Below, one piece after another: positions 17,906-27,113 of a stretch of 64,000 nt of DNA. Every line of letters begins with the position of its first letter. Position 1 is the first letter of the stretch. The position numbers were made by a program, and so were the translations under genes. Below the pieces are notes generated by a model. The model was not told the origin of the DNA, made no database searches, and worked only from the letters and a program-made list of their open reading frames with translations. The DNA comes from Tabrizicola caldifontis (lineage in GTDB: Bacteria; Pseudomonadota; Alphaproteobacteria; Rhodobacterales; Rhodobacteraceae), in assembly GCF_004762095.1 (NCBI RefSeq), contig NZ_SIJH01000003.1, positions 62,001-126,000 of the forward strand. The letters are read 5' to 3'.

Positions 17906-18861
17906 GGATTCAGCAGGTTGGGCGGCGCCTTCCCCTCGGCCCAGGCGATCAGGTTCGTCACCGCCATCATCCCCATGTCCTCGCGCACCTCAAGGCAGGC
18001 GGTGCCGAGATGGGGCAGCAGGGTGACATTCTCCATCGCGATCAGGGCGGCCGGAACCTGCGGCTCGAACTCGTAGACATCCAGCCCTGCACCGGCGATC
18101 CGGCCCTCCTGCAAGGCCGCAATCAGGGCGGCCTCGTCCACCACATCGCCGCGGGAGATGTTCACGAAGATCCCGGATTTCCGCATCATTCCCAATGCCT
18201 TGGCGTCGATCAGGTGATGCGTGGCCTTCCCGCCCGGCACGGCCACCACCACGAAGTCGGCAGCCATCGCCTCGGCCATCTCTACCTGCCGTGCAGGCAG
18301 GCCCGGATCGGGAACGGCCGAGCGGTTGTAGAACACCACCTCCATGTCGAACCCGTAATGGCAGCGCTTCGCAATCGCCTTGCCGATGCGGCCCATCCCG
18401 ATGATTCCAAGCCGCTTTCCGGTAACATGGGTGCCCAGCATCTGCACCGGTCCCCAGCCTTCCCACCGACCTGCGCGCAGGATGCGTTCGCCCTCGCCCA
18501 GGCGGCGGGCAGTCATCAGGATCAGGCTTACCGCAATATCCGCGGTCGCATCCGTCACTGCGCCGGGGGTGTTGGTGACCATCACGCCCGCGGCCTTCGC
18601 GGCCTCGATGTCGATGTGGTTGTAGCCCACCCCGAAGTTGGCCAGAATCTTCGCCCGGGGGCTGGAAACATCTGCAAAGACATCCGGTTGGAAGCGGTCG
18701 CCCAGGGTCGGCAGCACCGCGTCGAAGTCACGCAGCGCGGTGCGCAGCTCCTCTGGCGACAGCACCTCGGTCCGGTCGCGCAATGTCACGTCGAACCGGG
18801 CGCAGGCGGCTTCCAGCACGCGGTCAGGCAGTCGGCGGGTGATCAGAAGCTTCGGATTCAA
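17902..18861 (-). CDS. D-2-hydroxyacid dehydrogenase (glyoxylate/hydroxypyruvate reductase type)
   Basis: 319 residues. Rossmann motif GIIGMGRIGKAIAKR near residue 150, the catalytic Arg segment FVNISRGDVVDE, and the catalytic His in LLPHLGTA near the C-terminus identify an NAD(P)-dependent D-2-hydroxyacid dehydrogenase, closest in pattern to glyoxylate reductases. The start is taken as TTG at 18861, which overlaps the csaA stop (TTGA) and yields the normal N-terminus NPKLLITRRLP; no ATG exists near this point. The open frame extends far upstream but across csaA. Fourth gene of the operon. Confidence 0.88.
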   Translation of the reverse strand: MNPKLLITRRLPDRVLEAACARFDVTLRDRTEVLSPEELRTALRDFDAVLPTLGDRFQPDVFADVSSPRAKILANFGVGYNHIDIEAAKAAGVMVTNTPGAVTDATADIAVSLILMTARRLGEGERILRAGRWEGWGPVQMLGTHVTGKRLGIIGMGRIGKAIAKRCHYGFDMEVVFYNRSAVPDPGLPARQVEMAEAMAADFVVVAVPGGKATHHLIDAKALGMMRKSGIFVNISRGDVVDEAALIAALQEGRIAGAGLDVYEFEPQVPAALIAMENVTLLPHLGTACLEVREDMGMMAVTNLIAWAEGKAPPNLLNP

Positions 18862-19193
18862 AACAGTTTCCCCCCCAAAGGAACCTCTTGCCCCGGCCCG
18901 ATCAGCACCACCTCGCCCTCCGCATCCGGCACGCCCAGCACCAGCACCTCGGACTTCACCGGTCCGATCTGGCGGGGCGGAAAGTTCACCACCGCCAGCA
19001 CCTGCCGCCCGACCAGACCTTCGGGAGTGTAATGGCGCGTCAGCTGCGCAGACGACCGTTTCTCGCCAATCCCGGGGCCGAAATCGACCCATAGCCTGAT
19101 TGCCGGCTTGCGCGCTTCGGGAAAGGGTTCAGCCCTTGTAATCCGGCCGACGCGGATATCGACCTTTTCGAAATCGGCGTAGGTGATGGTCAT
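18858..19193 (-). CDS. csaA: tRNA-binding protein / chaperone CsaA
   Basis: 111 residues, almost exactly the CsaA length. The OB-fold tRNA-binding pattern is visible: FEKVDIRVGRI near the N-terminus, then SSAQLTRHYTPEGLVGRQVLAVVNFPP and VLVLGVPD. CsaA binds unstructured peptides or tRNA and has been proposed as an export-related chaperone. The ATG overlaps the proC stop by four bases and its stop overlaps the TTG of the dehydrogenase. Confidence 0.9.
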   Translation of the reverse strand: MTITYADFEKVDIRVGRITRAEPFPEARKPAIRLWVDFGPGIGEKRSSAQLTRHYTPEGLVGRQVLAVVNFPPRQIGPVKSEVLVLGVPDAEGEVVLIGPGQEVPLGGKLF

Positions 19194-20002
19194 TTGCCCA
19201 GCTCCCTGCCCCGGTCGGCTGCCGCCTTGACCGCGCGGCGCAGCAGCGCAGGAAAGCCGGTTTCCGGATCCATGAGAACCGCCAGCGCCGCAGCAGTGGT
19301 GCCACCGGGCGAGGTCACGTTGATCCGCAACTGGGCAACGCTTTCGGGGCTCTGATAGGCCAGTTCCCCCGCGCCGCAGACCGTGGCGCGGGCAAGCTGC
19401 ATCGCCACATCGGAAGGCAGCCCCTCTGCCTCGCCCGCTGCGGCCATGGCCTCGATCAGGTGAAAAACGTAGGCCGGCCCCGAACCCGAAACGGCAGTCA
19501 CCGCGTCGATCAGGTCTTCACGCTCCAGCTCCACAACCTGGCCGACAGCCGCCATCAGGGCCCGCGCCAGCGCCATGTCGTCGGCCGTTGCATGTCGGTT
19601 GCCGATCAGCGCGGTTATCCCCCTGCCTACCATGGCAGGCGTGTTCGGCATGGTTCGCACGATGGGCGTGCTATCGCCCAAGACAGCCTCGAAGCTGGCA
19701 ATCGTCGTCCCGGCGGCAATCGAGACGAACAACGTCGTCCCATTTCCCAGCGCCTGCAGCGACGGCAGCGCCTTGCCCATCATCTGCGGCTTCACCGCCA
19801 GAAGCGCCACCGCCGGGGCCGGCGGAAGACCTTCGTTCAGATGAACCCCGGTCTCGATCAGCCAGTCGGTCGGATTGGGCTCCAATACCCAGACCGCATC
19901 CGGTTTGACCCCCGCCTTGAGCCATCCAGCCAGCAGGGCAGACCCCATCTTGCCGCATCCAAGCAATACCAGCCCGTCGCGGGCCACACGTTCCAGAGCC
20001 AT
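19190..20002 (-). CDS. proC: Pyrroline-5-carboxylate reductase
   Basis: 270 residues. ProC reduces pyrroline-5-carboxylate to proline with NAD(P)H. The N-terminal dinucleotide motif LLGCGKMGSALLAGW and the C-terminal signature (TVCGAGELAYQS...LRINVTSPGGTTAAAL) are intact. The start at 20002 has GGGGGAA upstream; the open frame continues further upstream but overlaps ybjN. It is co-transcribed with ybjN (26-base gap) and csaA (4-base overlap). Confidence 0.94.
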   Translation of the reverse strand: MALERVARDGLVLLGCGKMGSALLAGWLKAGVKPDAVWVLEPNPTDWLIETGVHLNEGLPPAPAVALLAVKPQMMGKALPSLQALGNGTTLFVSIAAGTTIASFEAVLGDSTPIVRTMPNTPAMVGRGITALIGNRHATADDMALARALMAAVGQVVELEREDLIDAVTAVSGSGPAYVFHLIEAMAAAGEAEGLPSDVAMQLARATVCGAGELAYQSPESVAQLRINVTSPGGTTAAALAVLMDPETGFPALLRRAVKAAADRGRELGK

Positions 20003-20028
20003 GAAATTCCCCCTTTCGGGGGCCAAGG

Positions 20029-20532
20029 TTAGGCGCGGCCGTATGCCTCGGCAATGGCGACTTTCATCGCCTCGGCCGGCGACTGATCCCCCCAGGCCAC
20101 CATCTGGAATGCCGGATAGAAGCGCTCGGCCGCCATCACGGCACTGACGATCAGCCGGTCGATCTGCTCGGGCCCTGCCATCTGCCCCCCCGACAGGACC
20201 AGGCCATAGCGCCAGACCATCAGCTTCTGTTCCGCCCACCAGGTGAAGGCACCCGACCAGACCATGTCGTTGCAGCGGTTCAGCAGGTCATAAAGCGCAG
20301 GCAGCTTCTGGGCCGGCGGGTCCATCTCGAAGGTGCAGATCAGCCGCAGGGTTTCGTCGTGCGGCGACCAGGCCATGGTCAGCGAATAGGTGCGCCACTG
20401 GCCTTCCACCGCCATGGCGATCTGGTCGTCGGTCACCCGATCGAATTCCCACGCGTGGTGTTCGGCCAGGGTCTCGACGATGTCGATGGGGTGCAGATCC
20501 TCCATCGCTGCGTAGTCTTCGGAAAGCGACAT
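20029..20532 (-). CDS. YbjN domain-containing protein
   Basis: 167 residues from the ATG at 20532, or 171 from 20544. The sequence (SLSEDYAAMEDLHPIDIVETLAE..., MAWSPHDETLRLICTFEMDPP, and the C-terminal WGDQSPAEAM) matches the YbjN family, whose members resemble type III secretion chaperone folds and affect stress or motility in enterobacteria. It is first in the minus-strand operon ahead of proC. The 4-residue start ambiguity is unresolved; AGG at -9 supports 20532. Confidence 0.82.
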   Translation of the reverse strand: MSLSEDYAAMEDLHPIDIVETLAEHHAWEFDRVTDDQIAMAVEGQWRTYSLTMAWSPHDETLRLICTFEMDPPAQKLPALYDLLNRCNDMVWSGAFTWWAEQKLMVWRYGLVLSGGQMAGPEQIDRLIVSAVMAAERFYPAFQMVAWGDQSPAEAMKVAIAEAYGRA

Positions 20533-20544
20533 GCCCGGCCTCAT

Positions 20545-20943
20545 GATGAAGCTTCAGGCGGGCCAAGACCCACTAGAAGCTGGGTGTCTGGCAAGGGTCA
20601 GCGTTTGCCCGACGCTGCCTTTACTAGATATGGTGGGACACGAGCGAAAGCCTGTAAAGCGCTTTCTTCCGAAATAAGCTGTGGAGAACCCGATTTCCGC
20701 TTTGTCAGCCTTCGCAGAGTCAAGGACTTGGCGATCTGCCCTGCCTGGGCGGGCGCAGCAGGAAAAAAATCGCCCCCATGCGGGGGCGCATGGGGGCATG
20801 TCGGCAAGGCGCGGCCATCTCAGGGGACAGAGGGGCCGAACCTCGGGCGATGGGGACAGATCGCGCCACCGGACAGGATCGGTCTAGCGCCGGCCTGAAT
20901 CAGGTCTGTGACATGGCCGTGTCGCGCCGAACCTTCCTGTGGA
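20545..20943. other. 399-base intergenic region between ybjN and trpS
   Basis: No convincing coding sequence on either strand. The trpS-proximal half contains one strong minus-strand terminator (20763-20797). The part next to ybjN should contain the promoter of the ybjN-proC-csaA operon, but no clear -35/-10 pair was found. Confidence 0.5.
20763..20797 (-). terminator. Intrinsic terminator downstream of trpS
   Basis: Read on the minus strand: an 11-bp perfect stem (GCCCCCATGCG / CGCATGGGGGC) with a CCCC loop, followed by GATTTTTTT. It is about 150 bases after the trpS stop and is the most textbook intrinsic terminator in the window. Confidence 0.88.
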
Positions 20944-21993
20944 TTACTTGCGCGACCGGATCATGCCCACGATGTCCTTGGTCTGGTCAAGGATCGGCCG
21001 CGCGATGGCATCGGCGCGTTCGGCCCCATCCGCAAGAATGCGGTCGATTTCCGCCGGATCGGCCATCAGCCGGTTCATCTCGGCGGTGATCGGCGACAGT
21101 TTCGCCACGGCAAGATCGGCCAGCGCCGGCTTGAAGGTGCCGAACTGGGCACCGGCAAAGTCGCGAATCACCTGTTCCACGCTGTGACCGGCAAGGGCTG
21201 CGTAGATGTTCACAAGATTGCGCGCCTCGGGCCGGTCCTTCAGGCCCTCGGGGCTGTCGGGCAAGGGCAGCGGGTCGGTCTTGGCCTTGCGGATCTTCTG
21301 CGCGATGGCGTCCGCATCGTCGGTCAGGTTGATCCGGCTCTGGTCCGAAGGATCCGATTTCGACATCTTCTTCGTGCCGTCCCGAAGGCTCATGACCCGC
21401 GTCGCCACGCCCTCGATCAGGGGCTCGACGACAGGGAAGAAGTCCACCCCGTAATCGTTGTTGAACTTGATCGCGATGTCGCGGGTCAGTTCCAGGTGCT
21501 GTTTCTGGTCCTCGCCCACCGGCACCATGGTCGCATGATAGGCCAGGATGTCGGCGGCCATCAGCGAGGGGTAGGCGAACAGGCCCAGAGAGGCTGCCTC
21601 GGCATTCTTGCCGGCCTTGTCCTTCCACTGGGTCATACGGCTCATCCAGCCCATGCGGGCGATGCAGTTGAAGATCCAGCCCAGTTCGGCATGCGCGCTG
21701 ACCTGGCTCTGGTTGAACAGGATCGAGCGCTTCGGGTCGATGCCCGCGGCGATGAATGCCGCCGCCCCTTCGCGGGTCTGGCGGCGCAGGGCCTCGGGCT
21801 CCTGCCAGACGGTGATCGCGTGCAGATCGACCAGGCAATAGATCGTCTCGATCCCCTCGTCCTGCTTTTCGACGAACCGCTTCAGCGCGCCGAGATAGTT
21901 GCCGAGGGTCAGCCCGCCCGAAGGCTGGATGCCCGAGAAGATGCGGGGCTTGAAGGTTTTCGGCGTTTGGACCGCCGAAGCCTGCGAGGTCAT
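20944..21993 (-). CDS. trpS: Tryptophanyl-tRNA synthetase
   Basis: 349-residue class I aminoacyl-tRNA synthetase charging tRNA-Trp. The start at 21993 has GGAGCG upstream; the open frame continues back into the divergent rhomboid gene but without a ribosome site. The ATP-binding 'HIGH' region reads [15 protein letters not shown], with Thr where many TrpS have His, and the KMSKS loop is intact ([10 protein letters not shown]). The tryptophan-pocket region ([24 protein letters not shown]) is conserved. Divergent from the rhomboid-like gene. Confidence 0.95.
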   Translation of the reverse strand: MTSQASAVQTPKTFKPRIFSGIQPSGGLTLGNYLGALKRFVEKQDEGIETIYCLVDLHAITVWQEPEALRRQTREGAAAFIAAGIDPKRSILFNQSQVSAHAELGWIFNCIARMGWMSRMTQWKDKAGKNAEAASLGLFAYPSLMAADILAYHATMVPVGEDQKQHLELTRDIAIKFNNDYGVDFFPVVEPLIEGVATRVMSLRDGTKKMSKSDPSDQSRINLTDDADAIAQKIRKAKTDPLPLPDSPEGLKDRPEARNLVNIYAALAGHSVEQVIRDFAGAQFGTFKPALADLAVAKLSPITAEMNRLMADPAEIDRILADGAERADAIARPILDQTKDIVGMIRSRK

Positions 21994-22069
21994 GGGATCG
22001 CTCCGTCTGGATAAAGCTGCCGAACCCGCGTAATCCAAGGGCAACAAGCCGTCAACGCCGGGGCAGGGC

Positions 22070-22759
22070 ATGAAACAGGACCACAACGAGGCACCGCTGA
22101 ATCCCTTGCCGCTGATCGTCTGGGTCTTGGCCCTGCCGCTGATCGCGATGGAGCTGGTGCTGTCGCTGGCGACGGCCGGCTTCGTGGGGGGCCCGCAGGG
22201 CGTGGGCTGGCGCCTGCAGGCGGTGGAACGCTTCGGGATGTTTCCCGAACTTCTGCGTTACCAGTGGCAGACCGGCGGCGCGCCCTATGAGGAACTGGTG
22301 CGGCTGGTCAGCTATCCGCTGGTCCATGCCAGTTTCAGCCATGCCCTGTTCGCCATCGTCCTGCTTCTTGCTCTGGGCAAGATGGTGGGCGAGATCTTCC
22401 GCTGGTGGGCAGTGCTGGTCGTGGTTCTGGGGGCCTCGGCTCTTGGGGCGGTGGCATATACCTTCCTGGTACCCGGGAACCGGATGCAGCTGATCGGCGC
22501 CTATCCGGCGGTCTACGGGTTGATCGGAGCCTTCACCTTCCTTCTGTGGGTCAACCTGGCGCGGACCGGGGGCAACAAGTATCGCGCCTTTTCCCTGATC
22601 GGGGCTCTGCTGTTCTTCCAGCTCGTCTTTGGCCTTCTGTTCGGCGCGGGCTGGGACTGGGTGGCCGACATCGCCGGCTTTGCCGCGGGGTTCCTGCTGT
22701 CCTTCGTCGTCAGCCCCGGGGGCTGGGCGCGGGTGATGGACAAGATCCGTCAGCGCTGA
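22070..22759 (+). CDS. Rhomboid-fold membrane protein lacking the catalytic Ser-His pair
   Basis: 229 residues with six predicted membrane helices laid out as in bacterial rhomboid proteases, including the [10 protein letters not shown] segment (86-95) that resembles the conserved rhomboid HxxxxH region. In active rhomboids the fourth helix has GxSG; here the matching stretch is GAYPAVYG (143-150), with Tyr145 in place of the serine. The His of the sixth helix (AHxGGF) is replaced by Asp200 in ADIAGF. It is therefore predicted to be proteolytically inactive, like iRhom/derlin-type pseudoproteases. Its 3' end overlaps the convergent murJ gene by 10 bases. Confidence 0.8.
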   Translation: MKQDHNEAPLNPLPLIVWVLALPLIAMELVLSLATAGFVGGPQGVGWRLQAVERFGMFPELLRYQWQTGGAPYEELVRLVSYPLVHASFSHALFAIVLLLALGKMVGEIFRWWAVLVVVLGASALGAVAYTFLVPGNRMQLIGAYPAVYGLIGAFTFLLWVNLARTGGNKYRAFSLIGALLFFQLVFGLLFGAGWDWVADIAGFAAGFLLSFVVSPGGWARVMDKIRQR

Positions 22760-24294
22760 CGGCGGAACGCGCCTTTCAGTTCCACCCAGCTCATCCCGCC
22801 GATCGCCAGGACGGTGCCGAAGTAGACCACCATCGACACCAGCACCATCGCCCCAAGCGCGGCGGTGCGGACACCCGGCGTGGTCAGGGGCCCGGCCAGC
22901 GCGACCGACATGCCCCAGAGCACCAGCCCCATCAGGGCCGAGGCCAGGGCCATGCGCGGCAGGCGATACAGGAACCGGTCATCAAGCCGCGCCGCATCGC
23001 CCATCACCCGGCTGCCGCGCCAAAGCTGCCAGACCATGACCCATGCCGAAACCGTGGTGGCAATCGCGGCCGCCAGCCAACCGATCAGCGGCAGAAGGCC
23101 CACGGCCAGCGCCGCATTCACCACCATCGACCAGACCGCATAGCGGAAGGGCGACCGCGTGTCCTCGCGCGCGTAGAACAACGGTTGCAGCACCTTGTGC
23201 AGCACGAAGGCCGGCAGACCAGCGCCATAGACCGCCAGAGCCCAGGCCGTGTTCACGGTGGCCACAGGCCCGTATTCCCCACGCTGGAACAGCACGCTGA
23301 TGATCGGCCAGGCAATCACCATCAGCGCCACGGCTGCGGGCAGGGTCAGCAGCAGCGCAAATTCCGTCCCCCGGTTGAAGGATGCGCGCGAACCCTCGTG
23401 GTCCTCGGCCCGCAGGCGGCGCGACAGGTCGGGAAGCAGCACGATCCCGATCGCAATGCCGACGACACCGAGAGGCAGTTGATAGATGCGGTCGGCGTTA
23501 TACAGCCAGACCACCGCGCCATCGGTCAGACTGGCGACCTGACGGCCCACGATCAGGTTGATCTGGACCACCCCCCCGGCCAGCACGGCAGGCGCGGCGA
23601 TGATGGCCAGACGCTTGAGATCGGGTGTCAGATGCGGCCAGCGAAAACGCATCCGGTAGCCCAGTCGCCGGACCGCAGCCCAGGTGACCAGCAGCTGAAG
23701 CAGGCCGGAAATCGTGACCGACCAGGCCAGCGTCCGCCCCATGTCCCAGCCCATCCGGTCAGCCAGGACCATCCCCGCGATCATCGTGGCCGACAGCAGT
23801 ACCGTCACGACCGAGGTAACCGCGAACCGGCCACGCGCGTTCAGCACGCCCGACAGAAGCGCCGTGAGCGAGATGAAAAGGATATAGGCAAAGGCGATCC
23901 TGCCCAGCGTCACCGCCACGGCAAAGCGATCGTCCCCGACAAAACCCGAGGCCATCAGCACGACCAGTCCGGGCATGAAGACGATGCCCAGGGCCGAGAA
24001 CAGTGACAGGAAGGCCGCCATGCCCCAGAAGGCATCGCGGGCAAAGCCTTCGGCATCCTCTTCTGCCTCGACCTTCTTGGCGAACATCGGCACGAAGGCA
24101 AAGTTGAAGGCGCCTTCCGCAAAGAAGCGGCGAAACATGTTCGGCAGCGACTGCGCCACGACGAAGGCCTGCGCCACGATGCCGTCGCCCAGATAGCGCG
24201 CCAGGAAGATGTCGCGGATCAGGCCGAAGACCCGGCTGACCAGGGTCCAGAAGCCCACGGTCAGGAAGCCCTTGACGATGCGGACGGGTTTCAT
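22750..24294 (-). CDS. murJ: Lipid II flippase MurJ
   Basis: 514 residues of mostly hydrophobic sequence compatible with the 14 helices of MurJ, which flips lipid II across the cytoplasmic membrane for peptidoglycan synthesis. The N-terminal RIVKGFLTVGFWTLVSRVFG and the motif FVAQSLPNMFRRFFAEGAFNFAF-like region (as VVAQSLPNMFRRFFAEGAF) are diagnostic. The start MKPVRIVKGF at 24294 is chosen from homology to the family N-terminus; the open frame upstream runs over glnD. It lies 43 bases after glnD on the same strand, and its stop overlaps the rhomboid gene's stop. Confidence 0.93.
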   Translation of the reverse strand: MKPVRIVKGFLTVGFWTLVSRVFGLIRDIFLARYLGDGIVAQAFVVAQSLPNMFRRFFAEGAFNFAFVPMFAKKVEAEEDAEGFARDAFWGMAAFLSLFSALGIVFMPGLVVLMASGFVGDDRFAVAVTLGRIAFAYILFISLTALLSGVLNARGRFAVTSVVTVLLSATMIAGMVLADRMGWDMGRTLAWSVTISGLLQLLVTWAAVRRLGYRMRFRWPHLTPDLKRLAIIAAPAVLAGGVVQINLIVGRQVASLTDGAVVWLYNADRIYQLPLGVVGIAIGIVLLPDLSRRLRAEDHEGSRASFNRGTEFALLLTLPAAVALMVIAWPIISVLFQRGEYGPVATVNTAWALAVYGAGLPAFVLHKVLQPLFYAREDTRSPFRYAVWSMVVNAALAVGLLPLIGWLAAAIATTVSAWVMVWQLWRGSRVMGDAARLDDRFLYRLPRMALASALMGLVLWGMSVALAGPLTTPGVRTAALGAMVLVSMVVYFGTVLAIGGMSWVELKGAFRRQR

Positions 24295-24337
24295 GGTGCG
24301 GTTCTTTCCGGAGAAGTGGGGCGCGAGCCGGGTCGCC

Positions 24338-27109
24338 TCATGCCTGCGCCCGTTCCGCGCCTTCGGCGATGGCGCTGCGCAGCTTGCGTTCCAGGGCTTC
24401 CTGCCTGTGCTTCTGGTGCAATTTGAGCCCGAACATGTCCTTGACGTAGAAGGTATCCACCACCTGCGCGCCATAGGTCGCGATCACGGCAGACGCAATG
24501 TAGATGTTGTTGTTGGCCAGCGTCCGCGTCAGGTCATACAGCAGACCCGGCCGGTCGCGGGTATCGACCTCGATGATCGTGTAGATGTCGGACCCTTCGT
24601 TGTCGAAGGTTATGTGGGTCGGAAAGCGGAACTCGCGGTCGCGCTTCTTCAGCTTGTCGCGGTCCTTCAAGGCCTCGCGCGCCACGACCTCGCCCTTCAG
24701 CGTCTTGTCGATCATCTGGCGCAGGCGCGGCAGGCGGCTGACCTCGTAGGGGTGGCCTTCGATGTCCTGCACCCAGAAGACGGCGGTCGCATAGCCGTCC
24801 TTCGATGTATAGGTGCGTGCGTCCACCACGTTCGCGCCCACCAGCGCCAGCGCCCCGGCCAGGCGGCTGAAGATGCCGGGATGGTCTGCCAACGCGAAGC
24901 AGGCCCGGGTCGCGTCGCGGTCGGGCTCGGGGTGCAAGTCGATGCGGATTTCGTCGTCGCCGATGCCTTGCAGAAGCCGGGCAAAGACCTCGTGCGTGTC
25001 GGTGGTCAAACCCTGCCAGTAGGGGTCGTAATGGCGGTCGAGTTCATGCTCGATTTCGGCGGCGCCCCAGCCCACAAGCCGCTTTCGCAGGGCAAGTCTC
25101 GCCTCGTCCTTGCGGTTCTCGCGGTTGAGCGTTTCGAGCCCCCCCTCCAGCGCCTCGGTGGTCTGCTTGTAAAGCTGGCGCAGCAGCATGGCCTTCCAGT
25201 TGTTCCAGGTCCCCGGCCCCACGCCGCGGATGTCGCAGACCGTAAGTACCGTCAGAAGGTCCAGCCGCTTGCGCGTCTTCACCGCCTTGGCAAAGTCGCG
25301 CACCGTGCGCGGATCGCCAATGTCGCGCTTCTGCGCCATGTCGGACATCAGCAGGTGATAGCGCACCAGCCATTCCACCGTCTCGCATTCCTCGGGATCG
25401 AGGCCAAGGCGCGGGCAGACCCGCCGGGCGATCTGGGCGCCGAGGATGGAATGATCCTCGGGCCGGCCCTTGCCGATGTCGTGCAGCAGCAGCGCCACAT
25501 AAAGCACGCGGCGGTTCACGCCGGCCTTCAGGATACCCGAGGCGATCGGCAGTTCCTCGACCAGTTCCCCCCGCTCGATCTGGGCAAGGCAGCTGATCGT
25601 CTGAATGATGTGCTCGTCCACCGTGTAGTGGTGATAGACGTTGAACTGCATCATCGCGACGATGGGTTCGAATTCGGGGATGAAGGCCGAAAGCACCCCC
25701 AGTTCGTTCATCCGGCGCAAGGACCGTTCCGGGTTGCCGTGCTTCAGCAGCAGATCCAGGAACAGCCGCTGCGCTTCGGGGTTCTCGCGCATCTCGTCGT
25801 CGATCAGATGCAGGTTCGCCGCCACCAGGCGCATGATGTTGGGATGCAGCAGATAGCCGGTGCGCAGCGCCTCTTCGAAGACGCGCAGAAGGTTCAGCTT
25901 GTCCTTCAGGAAGGCTGCGGGGTCGGTCACGTCGATGCGGCCCTGGACCAGCTTGTAGCCGGACTTGACCCGCTTTGTGCGCTTGAAGATGCCGAAAAGG
26001 CTGGCCTCGCGCTTGGCATGGCGGGCTTCAAGCTCGGTCAGGAAGATTCGGGTCAGCTCGCCCACGCGGGTCGCGTGGCGGAAGTAATCCTGCATGAAAT
26101 GCTCGACCGCCCGCCGCCCGCCCGCGTCGCGATAGCCCATGCGGGCCGCGACCTCGACCTGAAGATCGAAGGTCAGCGTATCGGTCGCGCGCCCGGTGAT
26201 GTAGTGCAGATGGCAGCGCACGGCCCACAGGAAGTCCTCGGCCCGGGCGAAACTGTCGAACTCTTCGCGCGACAGAAGCCCCGCGCCGACCAGACCTTCG
26301 GCCGAAGGCACCCGGTGCAGGTATTTCCCGATCCAGTAGAGCGTCTGCAGATCGCGCAGGCCGCCCTTGCCTTCCTTCACGTTCGGCTCAAGCACATAGC
26401 GCTGGCCGCCCTGCCGCTTGTGCCGTTCGGCGCGTTCGGCAAGCTTCGCCTCGATGAACTCGGGGCCGGAGTTCCGGAAGAGATCGCCCCACAGCCTGTC
26501 GCCCAGCTCGGTGGCCAGTGGCTCGTGCCCGCAGATGAAGCGGTGTTCCAGAAGTGCGGTGCGGATCGTCACATCCTCGCGGCCAAGTCGGATGCAATCC
26601 TTCACCGTTCGGCTGGCGTGACCGACCTTCAGCTTCAGATCCCACAGGATGTACAGCATCGTCTCGATGACGCTTTCAGCCCATGGGGTGACCTTCCAAG
26701 GCGTCAGAAACAACAGGTCCACATCCGACTGTGGCGCCATTTCGGCCCGGCCATAGCCACCGACGCCCAGGACGGCGATCCGTTCGGCCTCGGTCGGGTT
26801 GGCAAGGGGATGCAGTTTCTGGGCGGCTGCAAGCGCAACTTTCACCAGCACGTCGGTCAGCGCCGCCTGAGCCGAAATCAGCGCGCGTGCCTGGCGCGGG
26901 GCAGCGCGGAAGGCTGCCTCGAAGGCAGTCGTGGCCTGCGTCCGTGCATCGAGCAGGTGGCGAACCACGCCGGCGCGCGCGGCCCTGGCATCCGGTGCGT
27001 CGGCAATGCCCGTCAGAACCGTTACCGTCAGGGCATCCAGATCGGGCATCGGATAAGCGGAAGTCGCAGCAGCGGCAGGCGCGGCCGGGGCCTCGGCGGC
27101 GCGTGTCAC
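24338..27109 (-). CDS. glnD: Bifunctional uridylyltransferase / uridylyl-removing enzyme GlnD
   Basis: About 923 residues from GTG 27109. GlnD senses glutamine and uridylylates or de-uridylylates PII proteins, setting nitrogen control. Order of domains: nucleotidyltransferase with GGYGRAEMAPQSDVDLL near residues 113-130, the central helical region, an HD hydrolase domain near 540 (LHDIGKGRPEDHS), and two C-terminal ACT domains from about 735 and 845. The start is uncertain: GTG 27109 lies 4 bases past the stop of the upstream gene, TTG 27133 overlaps it, and ATG 27049 is internal; none has a strong ribosome site. Followed by murJ. Confidence 0.94.
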   Translation of the reverse strand: MTRAAEAPAAPAAAATSAYPMPDLDALTVTVLTGIADAPDARAARAGVVRHLLDARTQATTAFEAAFRAAPRQARALISAQAALTDVLVKVALAAAQKLHPLANPTEAERIAVLGVGGYGRAEMAPQSDVDLLFLTPWKVTPWAESVIETMLYILWDLKLKVGHASRTVKDCIRLGREDVTIRTALLEHRFICGHEPLATELGDRLWGDLFRNSGPEFIEAKLAERAERHKRQGGQRYVLEPNVKEGKGGLRDLQTLYWIGKYLHRVPSAEGLVGAGLLSREEFDSFARAEDFLWAVRCHLHYITGRATDTLTFDLQVEVAARMGYRDAGGRRAVEHFMQDYFRHATRVGELTRIFLTELEARHAKREASLFGIFKRTKRVKSGYKLVQGRIDVTDPAAFLKDKLNLLRVFEEALRTGYLLHPNIMRLVAANLHLIDDEMRENPEAQRLFLDLLLKHGNPERSLRRMNELGVLSAFIPEFEPIVAMMQFNVYHHYTVDEHIIQTISCLAQIERGELVEELPIASGILKAGVNRRVLYVALLLHDIGKGRPEDHSILGAQIARRVCPRLGLDPEECETVEWLVRYHLLMSDMAQKRDIGDPRTVRDFAKAVKTRKRLDLLTVLTVCDIRGVGPGTWNNWKAMLLRQLYKQTTEALEGGLETLNRENRKDEARLALRKRLVGWGAAEIEHELDRHYDPYWQGLTTDTHEVFARLLQGIGDDEIRIDLHPEPDRDATRACFALADHPGIFSRLAGALALVGANVVDARTYTSKDGYATAVFWVQDIEGHPYEVSRLPRLRQMIDKTLKGEVVAREALKDRDKLKKRDREFRFPTHITFDNEGSDIYTIIEVDTRDRPGLLYDLTRTLANNNIYIASAVIATYGAQVVDTFYVKDMFGLKLHQKHRQEALERKLRSAIAEGAERAQA

Positions 27110-27113
27110 GGTG

